Positions 18,134 through 29,100 of a DNA stretch of 64,000 bases are shown here, in pieces. The first letter of the stretch is position 1; every line of letters starts with the position of its first letter. The DNA comes from Bacteroidota bacterium (GTDB taxonomy: Bacteria > Bacteroidota > Bacteroidia > Bacteroidales > P3), in NCBI GenBank assembly GCA_017860275.1, contig JAFNAQ010000001.1, positions 124,001 through 188,000 of the forward strand, written 5' to 3'. The translations under genes and the position numbers were made by a program. The notes below the pieces were generated by a model. It was not told the origin of the DNA. It did no database searches and worked only from the letters and a program-made list of their open reading frames with translations.

Positions 18134-19276
18134 CTAATTAGCTAACATAACAGGCATTACCAACATTAGAATTGATTCAGAGGTTGGTTCTGCATTTTCT
18201 TCGTAAGGGAATATAATACCAGCACGATTTGGTTGCGACATTTCTAATGTTAGATTTTCTGTTTCAACATTATTTAGCATTTCCAAAAGGTATTTTGCAT
18301 TAAATCCTATTTCCAATTCTTCTCCAGTATAATTGCAAGCCAAACGTTCCTTTGCTGCATTAGAGAAATCTATATCCTCAGCAGATATAATTAACTCATT
18401 GCCTGATAATTTTAAACGCACTTGATGTGTTGATTGATTAGCAAATAAAGAAACACGTTTTACTGAGTTTAATAATGCTGAACGCTCAATGATTAATTTA
18501 TTTGGATTTTCTTTTGGAATAGCAGCATCGTAATTTGGGTACTTACCTTCTATCAAACGACAAACAACTAAATAGTTTTCAAATGTAAAAGAAACATTTG
18601 TGATATTATATTCCATCATTACATCAACCTCATCCTTATAGGTCATAAGGATATTCTTCATTAGGTTTAGAGGTTTCTTTGGTAATATAAAGCTTGAAGT
18701 TTGGTCGTTTGAAAAGTCTGTTCTACGATAACGCACAAGTTTGTGAGCATCAGTAGCTACAAATGTGATGCTCTCATCATTTTGTTCACAGAAAACCCCA
18801 GTCATTTGAGGGCGAAGTTCATCAATTCCTGCTGCAAAAACTGTTTTAGAGATTGCATTGACTAATAATGAAGAAGGTAGAACAACTTGTGATGGGTCTT
18901 CTATTGTGTTTACCTTTGGATATTCATCGGCTGAAACACCAGTTAGTTTATACTTACCCTCTCCTGATGTTATTTCGATTGCATAGTTCTCCTCATCAAT
19001 TACAAATGTAAGTGGAACATTTGAGAAGGTTTTTACTATTTCTAATAACATCTTAGCAGGAACAGCAATCTTTGTTAATCCATCTGCATCCGCATCATTA
19101 AGTTCTAACTTAACAGAAACTGTTGTCTCAAGGTCTGAGGCAGTAATTGTTAATGTTTTGTCTTCTAAATTAAAAAGGAAGTTCTCTAAAATAGGAACTG
19201 CATTGTTTGTTGTTACAACGCTAAAAATTGATTGTAAAGAACGAGATAATGTACCTCCGTGAACAATAAATTTCAT
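18134..19276 (-). CDS. dnaN: DNA polymerase III beta subunit (sliding clamp)
   Basis: 380 aa and the usual DnaN length. Three clamp domains are recognisable by the N-terminal KFIVHGGTLSRSL and VVTTNNAVPILENFLF, the central FVATDAHKLVRY (near residue 170) and the C-terminal MLVMPVML. It forms the dimeric ring that tethers replicative polymerase. Here it is not beside dnaA but downstream of gldF-gldG-DUF4340, an association I recall in other Bacteroidetes. Its own -7 element (19309-19316) lies in the 110-bp gap. Confidence 0.96.
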   Translation of the reverse strand: MKFIVHGGTLSRSLQSIFSVVTTNNAVPILENFLFNLEDKTLTITASDLETTVSVKLELNDADADGLTKIAVPAKMLLEIVKTFSNVPLTFVIDEENYAIEITSGEGKYKLTGVSADEYPKVNTIEDPSQVVLPSSLLVNAISKTVFAAGIDELRPQMTGVFCEQNDESITFVATDAHKLVRYRRTDFSNDQTSSFILPKKPLNLMKNILMTYKDEVDVMMEYNITNVSFTFENYLVVCRLIEGKYPNYDAAIPKENPNKLIIERSALLNSVKRVSLFANQSTHQVRLKLSGNELIISAEDIDFSNAAKERLACNYTGEELEIGFNAKYLLEMLNNVETENLTLEMSQPNRAGIIFPYEENAEPTSESILMLVMPVMLAN

Positions 19277-19308
19277 ATCTATATTATTTTATATTAATTA
19301 CTTTGTGG

Positions 19309-19316
19309 CAAATTTA
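19309..19316 (-). promoter_or_regulatory. -7 element upstream of dnaN
   Basis: The minus strand reads TAAATTTG, a full match to TAnnTTTG, 32 bp before the ATG. The -33 element is not obvious. Confidence 0.4.
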
Positions 19317-19386
19317 CTTCGATTCTTTAGATTGTTTGCGCGTTTGGACAATTATTAATCAACAAACTTACGAACAATATCTAAAT

Positions 19387-20445
19387 CTATCTTGAAAAGT
19401 AATAGCTTGCTGGTTTAATTATATTATCGAATGCAAAATACTGAAGCACTAATGTATCTTTACTATTATCCATAAGTCCATACATTCTGTTTATATCAAA
19501 TATCTCGTAGAAATTTGTTTTATCATTCTTGCTAACCCAAGTTCCTTCGTTTAGTTTCATATATGTTCTTAGTCGTCTTTGCTCTCCTTTCTTATTTTTT
19601 ACTGTGAAAATAAAGCTTGGTGACTGAGAAAATATTGTGTCGCTTTGTATCTTAGGGATATTAGTTGCTATATTTTCGAAGTTTAGATCAAAGAATGTAG
19701 ATATAAAGGCTGTTACCTTTATTGTATCGAATGATGGTAGATTTTGTCCACTCTTCAACATCTTTATATGAAATGTACTGCCTTGGCTATATAATTCAAA
19801 TCCTTCTTCTGGAAGCTGAGGAATCTCTACCTTTATTGATGCAATATCTTGTGGTTTATATTTGAAGATTGTATGCATCTTCCAATCGTTTGGCTCAGCA
19901 GTAAAACGAGAAGAAAGATAACCTCTGAAATTTGGGATATGAATAACACAAGGGTTTTCTGTGCCTTTAACGAGCATATATGTTCCCATATTATCCATTG
20001 TTTCATTCCCTATATAGATAGATTTTTCTAATTTTTCTCTTTTAAATAGCTTGATGAAACCTAGGTTTATGTAATAACCCTCGGTGTATATATCTACCTT
20101 TACATTTCTTGCTGAAAGTTGTTTGATGATATTATTGTGAGCTGACTTTGCAACAGGCTCTCTAACTCTCATCTCTTTTAGTGTTTCAAGCATTGTATTT
20201 ATCATCATAGGTGCTGCCTGAAACTCTTTATTAACCATCCAAATACTATCTACCTTTACAATATCTGCTTTCTTTTTCTCTCTATCCTCAATTACTATTC
20301 GAGAAATAGTCTTCACATCCTCAATATGGAAGTTTTGATCTATTGTAGAGCTTTTTTGAGATAATAATACTATTATAGTTACTATGCATAGTAATGCAAT
20401 AATACCTAATCCTATATAGTTTTTTTGTTTTCTATTTAATTTCAT
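19387..20445 (-). CDS. DUF4340-type membrane-anchored protein
   Basis: 352 aa with one N-terminal membrane helix (about 12-30, ending VLLSQK). A large extracytoplasmic part follows, with repeated VxxI-type beta segments such as ISRIVIED, SIKVEIPQL and RRLRTYMKL. This matches DUF4340 proteins, which co-occur with GldG-like proteins. It lies 8 bp after gldG and is probably a third component of that ABC system. The molecular function is unknown. Confidence 0.75.
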   Translation of the reverse strand: MKLNRKQKNYIGLGIIALLCIVTIIVLLSQKSSTIDQNFHIEDVKTISRIVIEDREKKKADIVKVDSIWMVNKEFQAAPMMINTMLETLKEMRVREPVAKSAHNNIIKQLSARNVKVDIYTEGYYINLGFIKLFKREKLEKSIYIGNETMDNMGTYMLVKGTENPCVIHIPNFRGYLSSRFTAEPNDWKMHTIFKYKPQDIASIKVEIPQLPEEGFELYSQGSTFHIKMLKSGQNLPSFDTIKVTAFISTFFDLNFENIATNIPKIQSDTIFSQSPSFIFTVKNKKGEQRRLRTYMKLNEGTWVSKNDKTNFYEIFDINRMYGLMDNSKDTLVLQYFAFDNIIKPASYYFSR

Positions 20446-20453
20446 TTCAATCC

Positions 20454-22223
20454 TTATTTTACGTATTTTTTCTTTCTTAGAAATCCTATCACAAATCCAA
20501 TTAGAATTACAATTATTACGGGTAATGCAACATTAACTATTTGCCAATTCATCTTTTCTCTGTCTACCTTTGCTTGGTCAAGTTTTCTCATTACCACTTC
20601 TCTTGAACGAAGAGGAATCATATCTTTATCTCCACAAAGATAGTTTACACAGTTGATCAGAAACTCTTTATTACCATACATTTCTTTTGTAAATCTGTCG
20701 TAACCAAGTGGAAGTGTTTGTCCTTTTGAAAAATCATTTCGAATAATGTCTCCATCTGCAACTACAATCATAGAGTTAGTAGTATCGCATTTATCTTTAA
20801 ATGCAATTACTTGGTTCTCTAGCATTTCTGGAGCTAAACGATGTTGAAATGCAGAAGTAAATTTCCCTTCCAATAACATTGCTACTGGAAGATTAGACAT
20901 ATTGAATAGTCTTGGATCTTGCTTTTGCTTAAGCATCTCTAAAGATATGATTGCAGGAGTATTCATTATTCGGGTATTGCTTGATGTTACTAGTAATGGA
21001 GTCTTAACAATATCATTTTGAATAGTATCTATACTCGATGCAAACTCCATCTTTACTGGATTTATCTTATCTGTGATTATACTATTTGAATTTGGAGTAA
21101 TTACTGGGAAGAAATTCCAAGGAAAATACGAAAATTGTGGAGTATTGTCGCCATAAACACCTGTTACTATTGGAACTTTTGCACATTGCATATCCATTAC
21201 AAGATTAGTATTGAGTCTTACGCCGTAACGGAAAAGCGGGTCTTCAACTCCTGTAAAATTTGTAATAGCATATGTTTGAGGGGAAGCCTGAAGACTATCC
21301 ATTGAGCAAAGAAGAGGATCTACTAACCAAAGTATTTTACCTCCATGCATTACAAATTGGTCTAATATATAGAGGTCTTTGTATGAGAAAACAGAAAGAG
21401 GTTTTGCAATTATGAGAGCTTTGTATTTATTTTTTATCTTAACATCGTTTGGATGAATGCTATCATAAACTCTATCTGTAACTGAATTTAGTTTTTCATT
21501 AAGCGAAACTGTATCTACTGCATAGAAGTCATTTATGCCACTGATAAAATCCCACATATAAGGTAGGTCCCATTCTCCATGTCCACGTATAATGGCAATC
21601 CTTTCTTTTGAAGTAGTAATTAAACTTCTAAGAGCAGTATATATATTATATTCAAGGTTTTGAACAGAACTATTTATTATTGATTCCTCTCCTGTTCCCT
21701 TTGTGCTTATTAGAGAGACAATTTTCTTTTCTCCTTTATATGTTATCTCAAGATAAGGAAATATATACTGACGCATCTGACCATCCTTTTGCTCAGATGT
21801 CTTAAGTATTGGTTGAAATCCCTTTTCAAATAAACGTTGGTATAATTCTGCCTGCTCTTTTTTGTCCTTAAAATCGTTTGGGTTCATAAACTCAAACTCG
21901 ATATTGCTATTATAAGAACGAAACTGATTAATCATCTCACGAGTTTCATTTCTTAATCTCTTGTAATCAGCAGGTATTTCTCCTTCTAAATAACAACGGA
22001 TAAAGACAACATCATCAACAGACTTTAATATCTTTTTTGTAGATGGTGAAAGTGTATATCTTTTTTCTGCCGTAAGGTCTAAGCGTGTAAAGACATAGTA
22101 TCCAACTATGTTTAGAAATACAATCAAAACCAAACCGACTACTAATTGGAGTATATGGGTTCTTTTTACATCACCCTTTGCATCTGGCTTACTAAATATC
22201 TTTTTTAGAAAATTTATTTTCAT
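20454..22223 (-). CDS. gldG: Gliding-motility ABC transporter component GldG
   Basis: About 589 aa from the ATG at 22223; the longer frame begins only at a TTG inside gldF. An N-terminal membrane helix (HILQLVVGLVLIVFLNIVGYY) is followed by the conserved RLDLTAEKRYTLSPSTKKIL. A DUF4350/ABC-type auxiliary domain follows with AIIRGHGEWDLPY and IAKPLSVFSYKDLYILDQFVM. A C-terminal membrane helix (VALPVIIVILIGFVIGFL) ends in basic residues. GldG works with GldF and the ATPase GldA, which is not in this window. The system is required for gliding in Flavobacterium; its substrate is unknown. Confidence 0.92.
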   Translation of the reverse strand: MKINFLKKIFSKPDAKGDVKRTHILQLVVGLVLIVFLNIVGYYVFTRLDLTAEKRYTLSPSTKKILKSVDDVVFIRCYLEGEIPADYKRLRNETREMINQFRSYNSNIEFEFMNPNDFKDKKEQAELYQRLFEKGFQPILKTSEQKDGQMRQYIFPYLEITYKGEKKIVSLISTKGTGEESIINSSVQNLEYNIYTALRSLITTSKERIAIIRGHGEWDLPYMWDFISGINDFYAVDTVSLNEKLNSVTDRVYDSIHPNDVKIKNKYKALIIAKPLSVFSYKDLYILDQFVMHGGKILWLVDPLLCSMDSLQASPQTYAITNFTGVEDPLFRYGVRLNTNLVMDMQCAKVPIVTGVYGDNTPQFSYFPWNFFPVITPNSNSIITDKINPVKMEFASSIDTIQNDIVKTPLLVTSSNTRIMNTPAIISLEMLKQKQDPRLFNMSNLPVAMLLEGKFTSAFQHRLAPEMLENQVIAFKDKCDTTNSMIVVADGDIIRNDFSKGQTLPLGYDRFTKEMYGNKEFLINCVNYLCGDKDMIPLRSREVVMRKLDQAKVDREKMNWQIVNVALPVIIVILIGFVIGFLRKKKYVK

Positions 22224-22248
22224 CTTTTTCTTTTTTAATTGTCTTAGT

Positions 22249-22986
22249 TTATTTCTTCCAATTACGACTTTCAAGACTTATCTTTGTTAATAGCAAAAAG
22301 AACACTATTGCACTTAGATAATAGATAACATCTCTTGTGTCGATAACTCCTCTAGCCATTGAAACATAATGAGAATTAATCCCTATTGATTTAATTATTA
22401 AGTCTGCATTTCCAAACAATCCAAGCCCTGTTATTACGTCAAATCCTATGTAAGCAAATGCAGATACTATCACTGAAATTATAAATGCTATTATTTGGTT
22501 ATTTGTTATTGAAGAAGAGAAAACTCCTATTGCAACAAATACTCCTCCAAGGAATAATAGTCCAAAATATGAACCAATAATTCCTCCTAGGTCTAAATTA
22601 CCTTTCGGAGCTCCAAGTTGATAGACTGCAACAACATATATTATTGTTGGCAAAACAGAGAAGAGAACTAATGACAATCCAGCAAAAAATTTAGCCAAGA
22701 TAATCGATAAATCTTTTATTGGTTTGGTCAACAACAATTCTATTGTTCCATTCTTTTTTTCTTCTGCAAACATCTTCATTGTAATTGCTGGAATTAAGAA
22801 AAGGAATACCCATGGTGCAAGCATAAATAAACCATCTATTCCTGCAAATCCAAAGTCCAAGATATTAAATTCCATTGGAAATACCCAAAGTAATAAACCA
22901 ATCACCACCAAGAATACAATTATAGTAATATATCCAATAAGTGAAGAAAGGAAACTGTTAAGCTCTTTTAGAAAAAGTACGTACAT
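22249..22986 (-). CDS. gldF: Gliding-motility ABC transporter permease GldF
   Basis: About 245 aa with six hydrophobic segments. The start is MYVLFLKELNSFLSSLIGYI, the typical GldF/ABC-2 permease beginning, so the ATG at 22986 was chosen over an upstream frame extension. A signature FAEEKKNGTIELLLTKPI lies at about residues 83-100. Upstream is the sprA 3' end, with a hairpin region and a -7 element between. gldF, gldG and the DUF4340 gene form one unit (gaps of 25 and 8 bp). Confidence 0.92.
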   Translation of the reverse strand: MYVLFLKELNSFLSSLIGYITIIVFLVVIGLLLWVFPMEFNILDFGFAGIDGLFMLAPWVFLFLIPAITMKMFAEEKKNGTIELLLTKPIKDLSIILAKFFAGLSLVLFSVLPTIIYVVAVYQLGAPKGNLDLGGIIGSYFGLLFLGGVFVAIGVFSSSITNNQIIAFIISVIVSAFAYIGFDVITGLGLFGNADLIIKSIGINSHYVSMARGVIDTRDVIYYLSAIVFFLLLTKISLESRNWKK

Positions 22987-23027
22987 TATTCTGTTCTTTT
23001 TTAAATAATACAATTAAAAGCAAGTTG

Positions 23028-23035
23028 CAAAGATA
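23028..23035 (-). promoter_or_regulatory. -7 element upstream of gldF
   Basis: The minus strand reads TATCTTTG (TAnnTTTG), 42 bp before the gldF ATG and just after the hairpin region that follows sprA. Confidence 0.45.
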
Positions 23036-23037
23036 AT

Positions 23038-23120
23038 AAAATATCTTCGTTTTTTTAGAAAAAAACGAAGAGTTTAGGGTATAATATCTTTGTATTTTTA
23101 GAAAAAAACGAAGATATTTT
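23038..23120 (-). terminator. AT-rich hairpin pair after sprA
   Basis: CTTCG followed by a T-run (23045-23056) pairs with an A-run followed by CGAAG (59-70) in a tight hairpin. The left arm can instead pair with the matching A-run/CGAAGATATTTT segment at 23103-23120. Two mutually exclusive hairpins are thus possible. At least one probably ends the sprA transcript. Confidence 0.5.
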
Positions 23121-23127
23121 CGAATAT

Positions 23128-26100
23128 CTAAAGAGTTAATCTTAAAGAAAAGCCTCCTTGTGTTGTGGAATTAGGAAAAGCATTGCTGACATAAGGGGTA
23201 TTCATAGTCATTTCAAAGAATGCCCTTAACATTATCTTTTCACTTAAGGAATACTCTCCAGATAGATTCAAATTAAACACATCCGATCCAGAAGACATAA
23301 GATTAATATTTTGGTCAATCTTTCTAAGAATTGTAGTATTTTGATTCCAAGTAAGGTTAAGTTTTAAATCAATATCACTCTTTAATTTGCGAGCATTATT
23401 GCCTGCTCTAATATTCAATTCTACATCTTTAAATCTATAACCTGTTCCAAATACAAATTTCAAACGACTAATTTCAGTTAGCTGACTATTAGAAAAACTC
23501 ATCGAGAGGTTTCTGTCCTTTCCCATTTCGAAATTAGCTTGGAAACTATTCTTTAAATTAACATCCAACTTAATCAATGGATTAAAGCTTTCGTTAATTG
23601 TTATTTGGTCAACAACATCCTTAGGCAAATAATTATTATTTAGCTCATTTCTTACCCATTCATAACCATAATCATAACGAGAATCTATCGGAACTCTTAT
23701 ATCTGAGTGCATAGAGCCCACACTATAGGTTGATTGATATGTGCTTGATATAGTTATTGAGGTTACCCATTTTTTCAGCATTTCTATTTTACTTAAACCG
23801 GTGTAAGCTATTTGCCAATTTGGTAATGGTATTGCTAAAAAAGGATTAAGTGAACGTTTGCTTGGGTCAGAGCCTGTATATGCTGCTAAAAATGCTGGTA
23901 TCAAAACTTGTTGTGAGGTTGCACCATATCCATCTGGATAGTAATTTCCGTTTACTGTATCCAAAATCATATTACCTGAGTAGTTTGAATTAGATGCTGC
24001 AAGCCTTTTTGCAATAATAATTCTGTAATCCAAAAACTCTTGGAATGTCTGACTCGTATTATTCTCACCTAAAGAGCGGAACATTGTTGCTATTGTTAGA
24101 ATTGAAGTACTATAGTTTCCTGTCCTCATAGGCGACAAAGGTCCTATAATAAGATTATCTTCTGAGCTATATTTATAGTATGCAACAAAATTTTCGGATT
24201 GTGACTGGCTGAACTTAAGATCAATTTTTAAGTCTTGTACTGGTTCAATCTGTATCTGTCCATTAATTGTTATGTTGCTCTTTTGTTGAAATGCATTATT
24301 CATTAATGAATCATTAGACAACCAACCACTCTTAATAGCCTTACTCATAATATTTGCTTGTGAACCCAAAATAAATCCTACTCCTGGAGCCCATCCATTA
24401 TTTGGGTCAAGACCGAAATATTTTGAATTAGGCATAAAGCCAGGGATATAAGTTCCTTCATTATCGCTATATACTAATGAGGCCGACTTAACACTAGTTA
24501 CAAATCTTATTGAATAGTTTGCAATCTCTTTTAATATCTTTGACATTTTACTCTCTGTGGAGTCTGTCTTTTCATCTACCTCTTTCTTTGGCTCTTTCTG
24601 AGGATTTTTGGAAGGAGGAAGTTTTATGGAGGATTTTGAATTTGGTTTCTTATTCAAATCGTCATATGCCTTCTTCACAAATGGTATTTTATTATAGATT
24701 GTAGAGAAGTTTAAACTACCATTTACTGTTATACGTGCATTATTTTCAATCGTATTTCCCAATCTCCTTAGGGCTTCTGTAGACCCTGTAAACTTATATG
24801 TAGCCACATAGGTAGCACTAAGCCTTGTCCAATCTAAGAATGGAAGTTTATGTATTGGTATAGTAAAATTTAGGTTTATATCTTGATTAAATTGTTGAGC
24901 TCTTCCAAGGTCGAATACAGATGACCAAACTGAGTCCTTTTTCTCTTTGGTATCAATTTTCCCTCTTGGTTCTTCAATAAGCGAGTTCATGGTTGATGAA
25001 TAGCGAAGCTTTATATTTCCAGTAATATCGTAATCAAAATTATATGCTCTATTCCACATAAATTGCTTGAAATAATAAGGCTCCATAATGATTAAACCTT
25101 TACTCTTTGGTCTAATCATTGTTTCTTCAAAATCTCGAATAACCTCTGTTCTAAAAGTAAAACTCTTAGGGGAATAACTAAAAGTAAAATCTCGAAGTAT
25201 TGCAAATGCTTTATTATTGAATAGCTTTATTTTCCCAAATGGCTTGATTGGCTTTGCTTGAAAATTATAATTATAATTCAAGCCTCCTCGATGTTGCTTC
25301 TTTGAGTTATATTGAATATCTACGTCTCTTTGGAAGATATTTGAGTATGAATACGAAGCATCAAAGTTTTCAATGTCCCAAAAATATTGTTTTGTTGATA
25401 CATCTGTACCTACTCTCTCTTTCCTTATATTCATAAAGTTAAGATTGGTGCGAGATGTAAAATCTTGAACCATATTACGAATTGAATCTTTTTCTCTTTC
25501 TGTTTTATAGGTTAGAAGGTCGTTTGACAAATATACATCAGGGTCTAATGGGTTGTATCTTGGATTGCTAACAGATTGAGAATAGTCAAAATGCATTGGC
25601 AATTTTACTCCTAATTTCTCAGGTAATAATTTACCAACTTCAATATTTGTTGCAATATCAAACGCTCCTACATTTTCTAATGAAATTTCTGAAATCTTTT
25701 GTTCTAATGATCCAAATCCAGCAGAACGATAAGAACCTGACATAGACAAGTCTCCTAAATCGGCTAAATTTGTTCTTGCAAAACCTGTTGCAGCCCATCC
25801 TGCTGATTTATTAAAGTCCGTTAAACGTAGTTCATTAACCCATATTTCAACACTCTTAGCCATCATATCATCATTGTCATTGATACTTTGTTTCTTTGGA
25901 TTCCTCACTCCTATCATCATCACTTTGACATCACTTACTGTAGGAGAACCTAAGACTGTAACTCTTTTACCATTTATACTTTCATAATATGGTAACAATG
26001 AAGAAACGGTATTGTCTCCTGAGCGAACCTTTGTGTTTCTATTCTCTTTTACACTTACAAGCTTTTCTAAATCTATCTCAACATTGTTTTCAGTAGGCCA

Positions 26101-29100
26101 TATTGCATTTTGATTTGATTGTCCAGTATACCAAGGAGTAAATATTAATGGTACTTCGTATTCATAATAGTTATTGGTAAAATCGGCACCTAAACGGACA
26201 AAAAGACTTACTTCTCCTGTCTTATAATTATCTCTTTCCAAAAGTTTTTCAGCATGAACAAACATCTTTAGTTTCTTATACTGACGCATATCAAGGTCTG
26301 ATGTCTTGTATATTGCACGCGCATCACCATCTGAAAGGTCAGTAATCTTTATACTCAGAGATTGTTCATTCATTTGTTGGAAGCTTGTAGTGCTATACAT
26401 TTTCTGTCTATCAATTCCTGGAGGCAAAACATAAGGAACAGGGGTACGCTTCCCATTTTCTTCAATATTAACCGATGCTACTGTGAATGTTGTATTTTCT
26501 GTTTGTGTTCCTGAAGGATACATCCCTGGAGCAAGAAGATTATCTGTATATTTTCTCCAATCACCACTAACTAATTCAAATGTTGCAAAACGCAAAATTA
26601 CAGGTTCCTCAAAATCTTTCATAAACATTCTTATGAAACGAATGGATTGGAAACCTTGAATTTCTCCTACAATTTTTTGAGGGTTTCTAACTGGGATTTT
26701 AAACTGATACCATTTACAGTCTGTGTAAGATCCATTAGGGAGAGAAATATTGGAAGCATTTTGAATATCTGTTATATAGTTTTGTCCTACAACAAGATTA
26801 TTAGGATCAATATCTATAACATATTGGTAATAATTCTCTGACTCACTAAGTGTATTATCTTGGTTTATATCCTCAACATTCGGCAATGAAGTTGCTTGAG
26901 TACCATAGAGCTCAGTAGTGTTGTCTGATATCGCAGAATTACCCTCTCCATTATTATAATATTTATATCTCTCCGTTATCTTAACATTTTGATTGTCATA
27001 ATTAGTGCTTCTAAAATATTGAAAATCATCGGCCGATGGGTCTCTTACCAATGAAGAATAAGCATCTGCATTCAATTTCCCTTGTGCTATTTGCAGAAAT
27101 CTATTAAAAAAAGACTGTTCATCTGATGAATTGATACCATCATATCCAATATCTTGATATGTTCTTGAATTTGGATCATTACTGAAAGCATTAACTATTG
27201 ATTGTAATTTTGGAACACGCCCCCATATTGTTGTATCGACATCCTTTACTTGAGAACTTATAGGCAAACCATTTTCAAAACTCTTCCTCCCATCTCTAAG
27301 GATATCTTCTGAAATATCTCCTAGATTAAAGTATAGCTTACCTCCTCTATGATTTGTATTCCCAATAAAAGGATCCATCATCCAAAACTCAATATATTCA
27401 ATATTTGCAGCTTCAAAATCTGTAGACTCCAATTTCCTCATTATTCCACCCCATCTAGATTCTGGTTTTTTTAATGTCCCATCTTCATTCAAACCAGCAG
27501 AATATACTGTTGTTGTATCAAAGTTATAAGGTCCTCGCTCTAAAGGATAAAAAGCTATATTAAACTCTCTAATATTTGTAGGTTGACCTGCTGCAATTTC
27601 TTTATTGGGATGTACCTCTCTTTCTAATATTTGTCTTGCATAAGGTTTTGAGCGGTCTTCCTTATTTATATTTGAAGGGGCAGAAGAACTATAGAATATA
27701 TCATCAATACTATACCATGCTAACTTGGCTCTATTGAAACCATATTCTAGACCTAAACTTTTATTTGTTTCTGGGAAAAGTGCACCTGAGGTCATATAAT
27801 CTTGAGGAGTACTTGCTAATTGCCAAGCTCCAACTGCTCTTAAATCAATTGAACGCTTTGCTGATTCAAAATCGTCAATATATGCTGAGCCAGTGGAACC
27901 TATTGCCGAGGGATTTCCTGGAATAAATTGAGCAAACTCTCCTGTTAGAGAAAGATTTGAAGGTACATTTGTTGAATAGAAAGGGAGTAAATCAACTAGC
28001 TTAGTAATAAAGTTTACTTGCTTCTTATAATTGAAATCAAAACCCCAAAGAGTATTACTCATAGGTTCTTGTCCATAAGAAGGCTTTGTATTTCCTGCAT
28101 TTGGTAACTCATGTAGGTTCAACAATGTCGCACCTACATTAAAATCTTTATTAAGTTCATAACTTGCTCTTAATCCCATCATTCTCTTGGTTGTCATTGA
28201 AAAGAGTTGATGAGATTCTGTTGATACTGTTATTGGTGTCCCTGAATTTAGATAACCTTGATTTATTATCTTAACCCTACCCATTGCATAGTCAACAGTA
28301 TAGTCAACACCCTCAATTAATAATATCCCTCCTGCCATTACTTTAACGGAACCTTGAGGAATGTTCATTCCATTTAAAGATATTTCTGAGCCGGATGATG
28401 ATTTGTATCTCCCTTCTAAATAATATTTATTCTTGTCAGGATACTGTTGAGCTTGAGATAATGTCAAACTATATAAGGAATCAAAACAATATTTATTTGC
28501 AATATCTGGATCATTTAAGATATTTCTTAGGTCTTTACCGAATGGTTCAACATAAGGAAATACGATAAGTCCTTTTTCTGAATGAATTGTTCCTCCTACA
28601 ATTAATGCATTATCAACATAATCAAAAACTCCATCAGCAAAGGCATTTTGTTGATTATCCATTCTATCTAAACCAAAGACTTGAAGAAGCGGAACTCCCT
28701 TCTTGCTCCCTTCTGTAAAATACCCTGTAGAAATCCCTTGATCATCTCCTTGATATAGAACATTCAATCTAAAATCTTCTTTACTTACTTGATAAGTCTT
28801 TAATGAATAAATATTCTTCATCATAAGTTTCCACATTGGGTTGCGGACATTTAAAGAAGAACTCTTTAACAATTTTACAACCAATGCATTTGGGTCTATA
28901 ATTCCTTCATCTGAAAACTCCCCAACTTGATAAACTGTTGTATCTCCAATCACTTGATAACGAAAGGCAACAGCCAAAACCTGATCATTATTTAATTGTT
29001 GATTTAATGATATAAAACCTAATCTTGAGTTAAAGGTATATTCACTTGGGAGTAACTTTCTCGCTGATTCTATTTTTTCATAATTATGACCTGAAACAAA

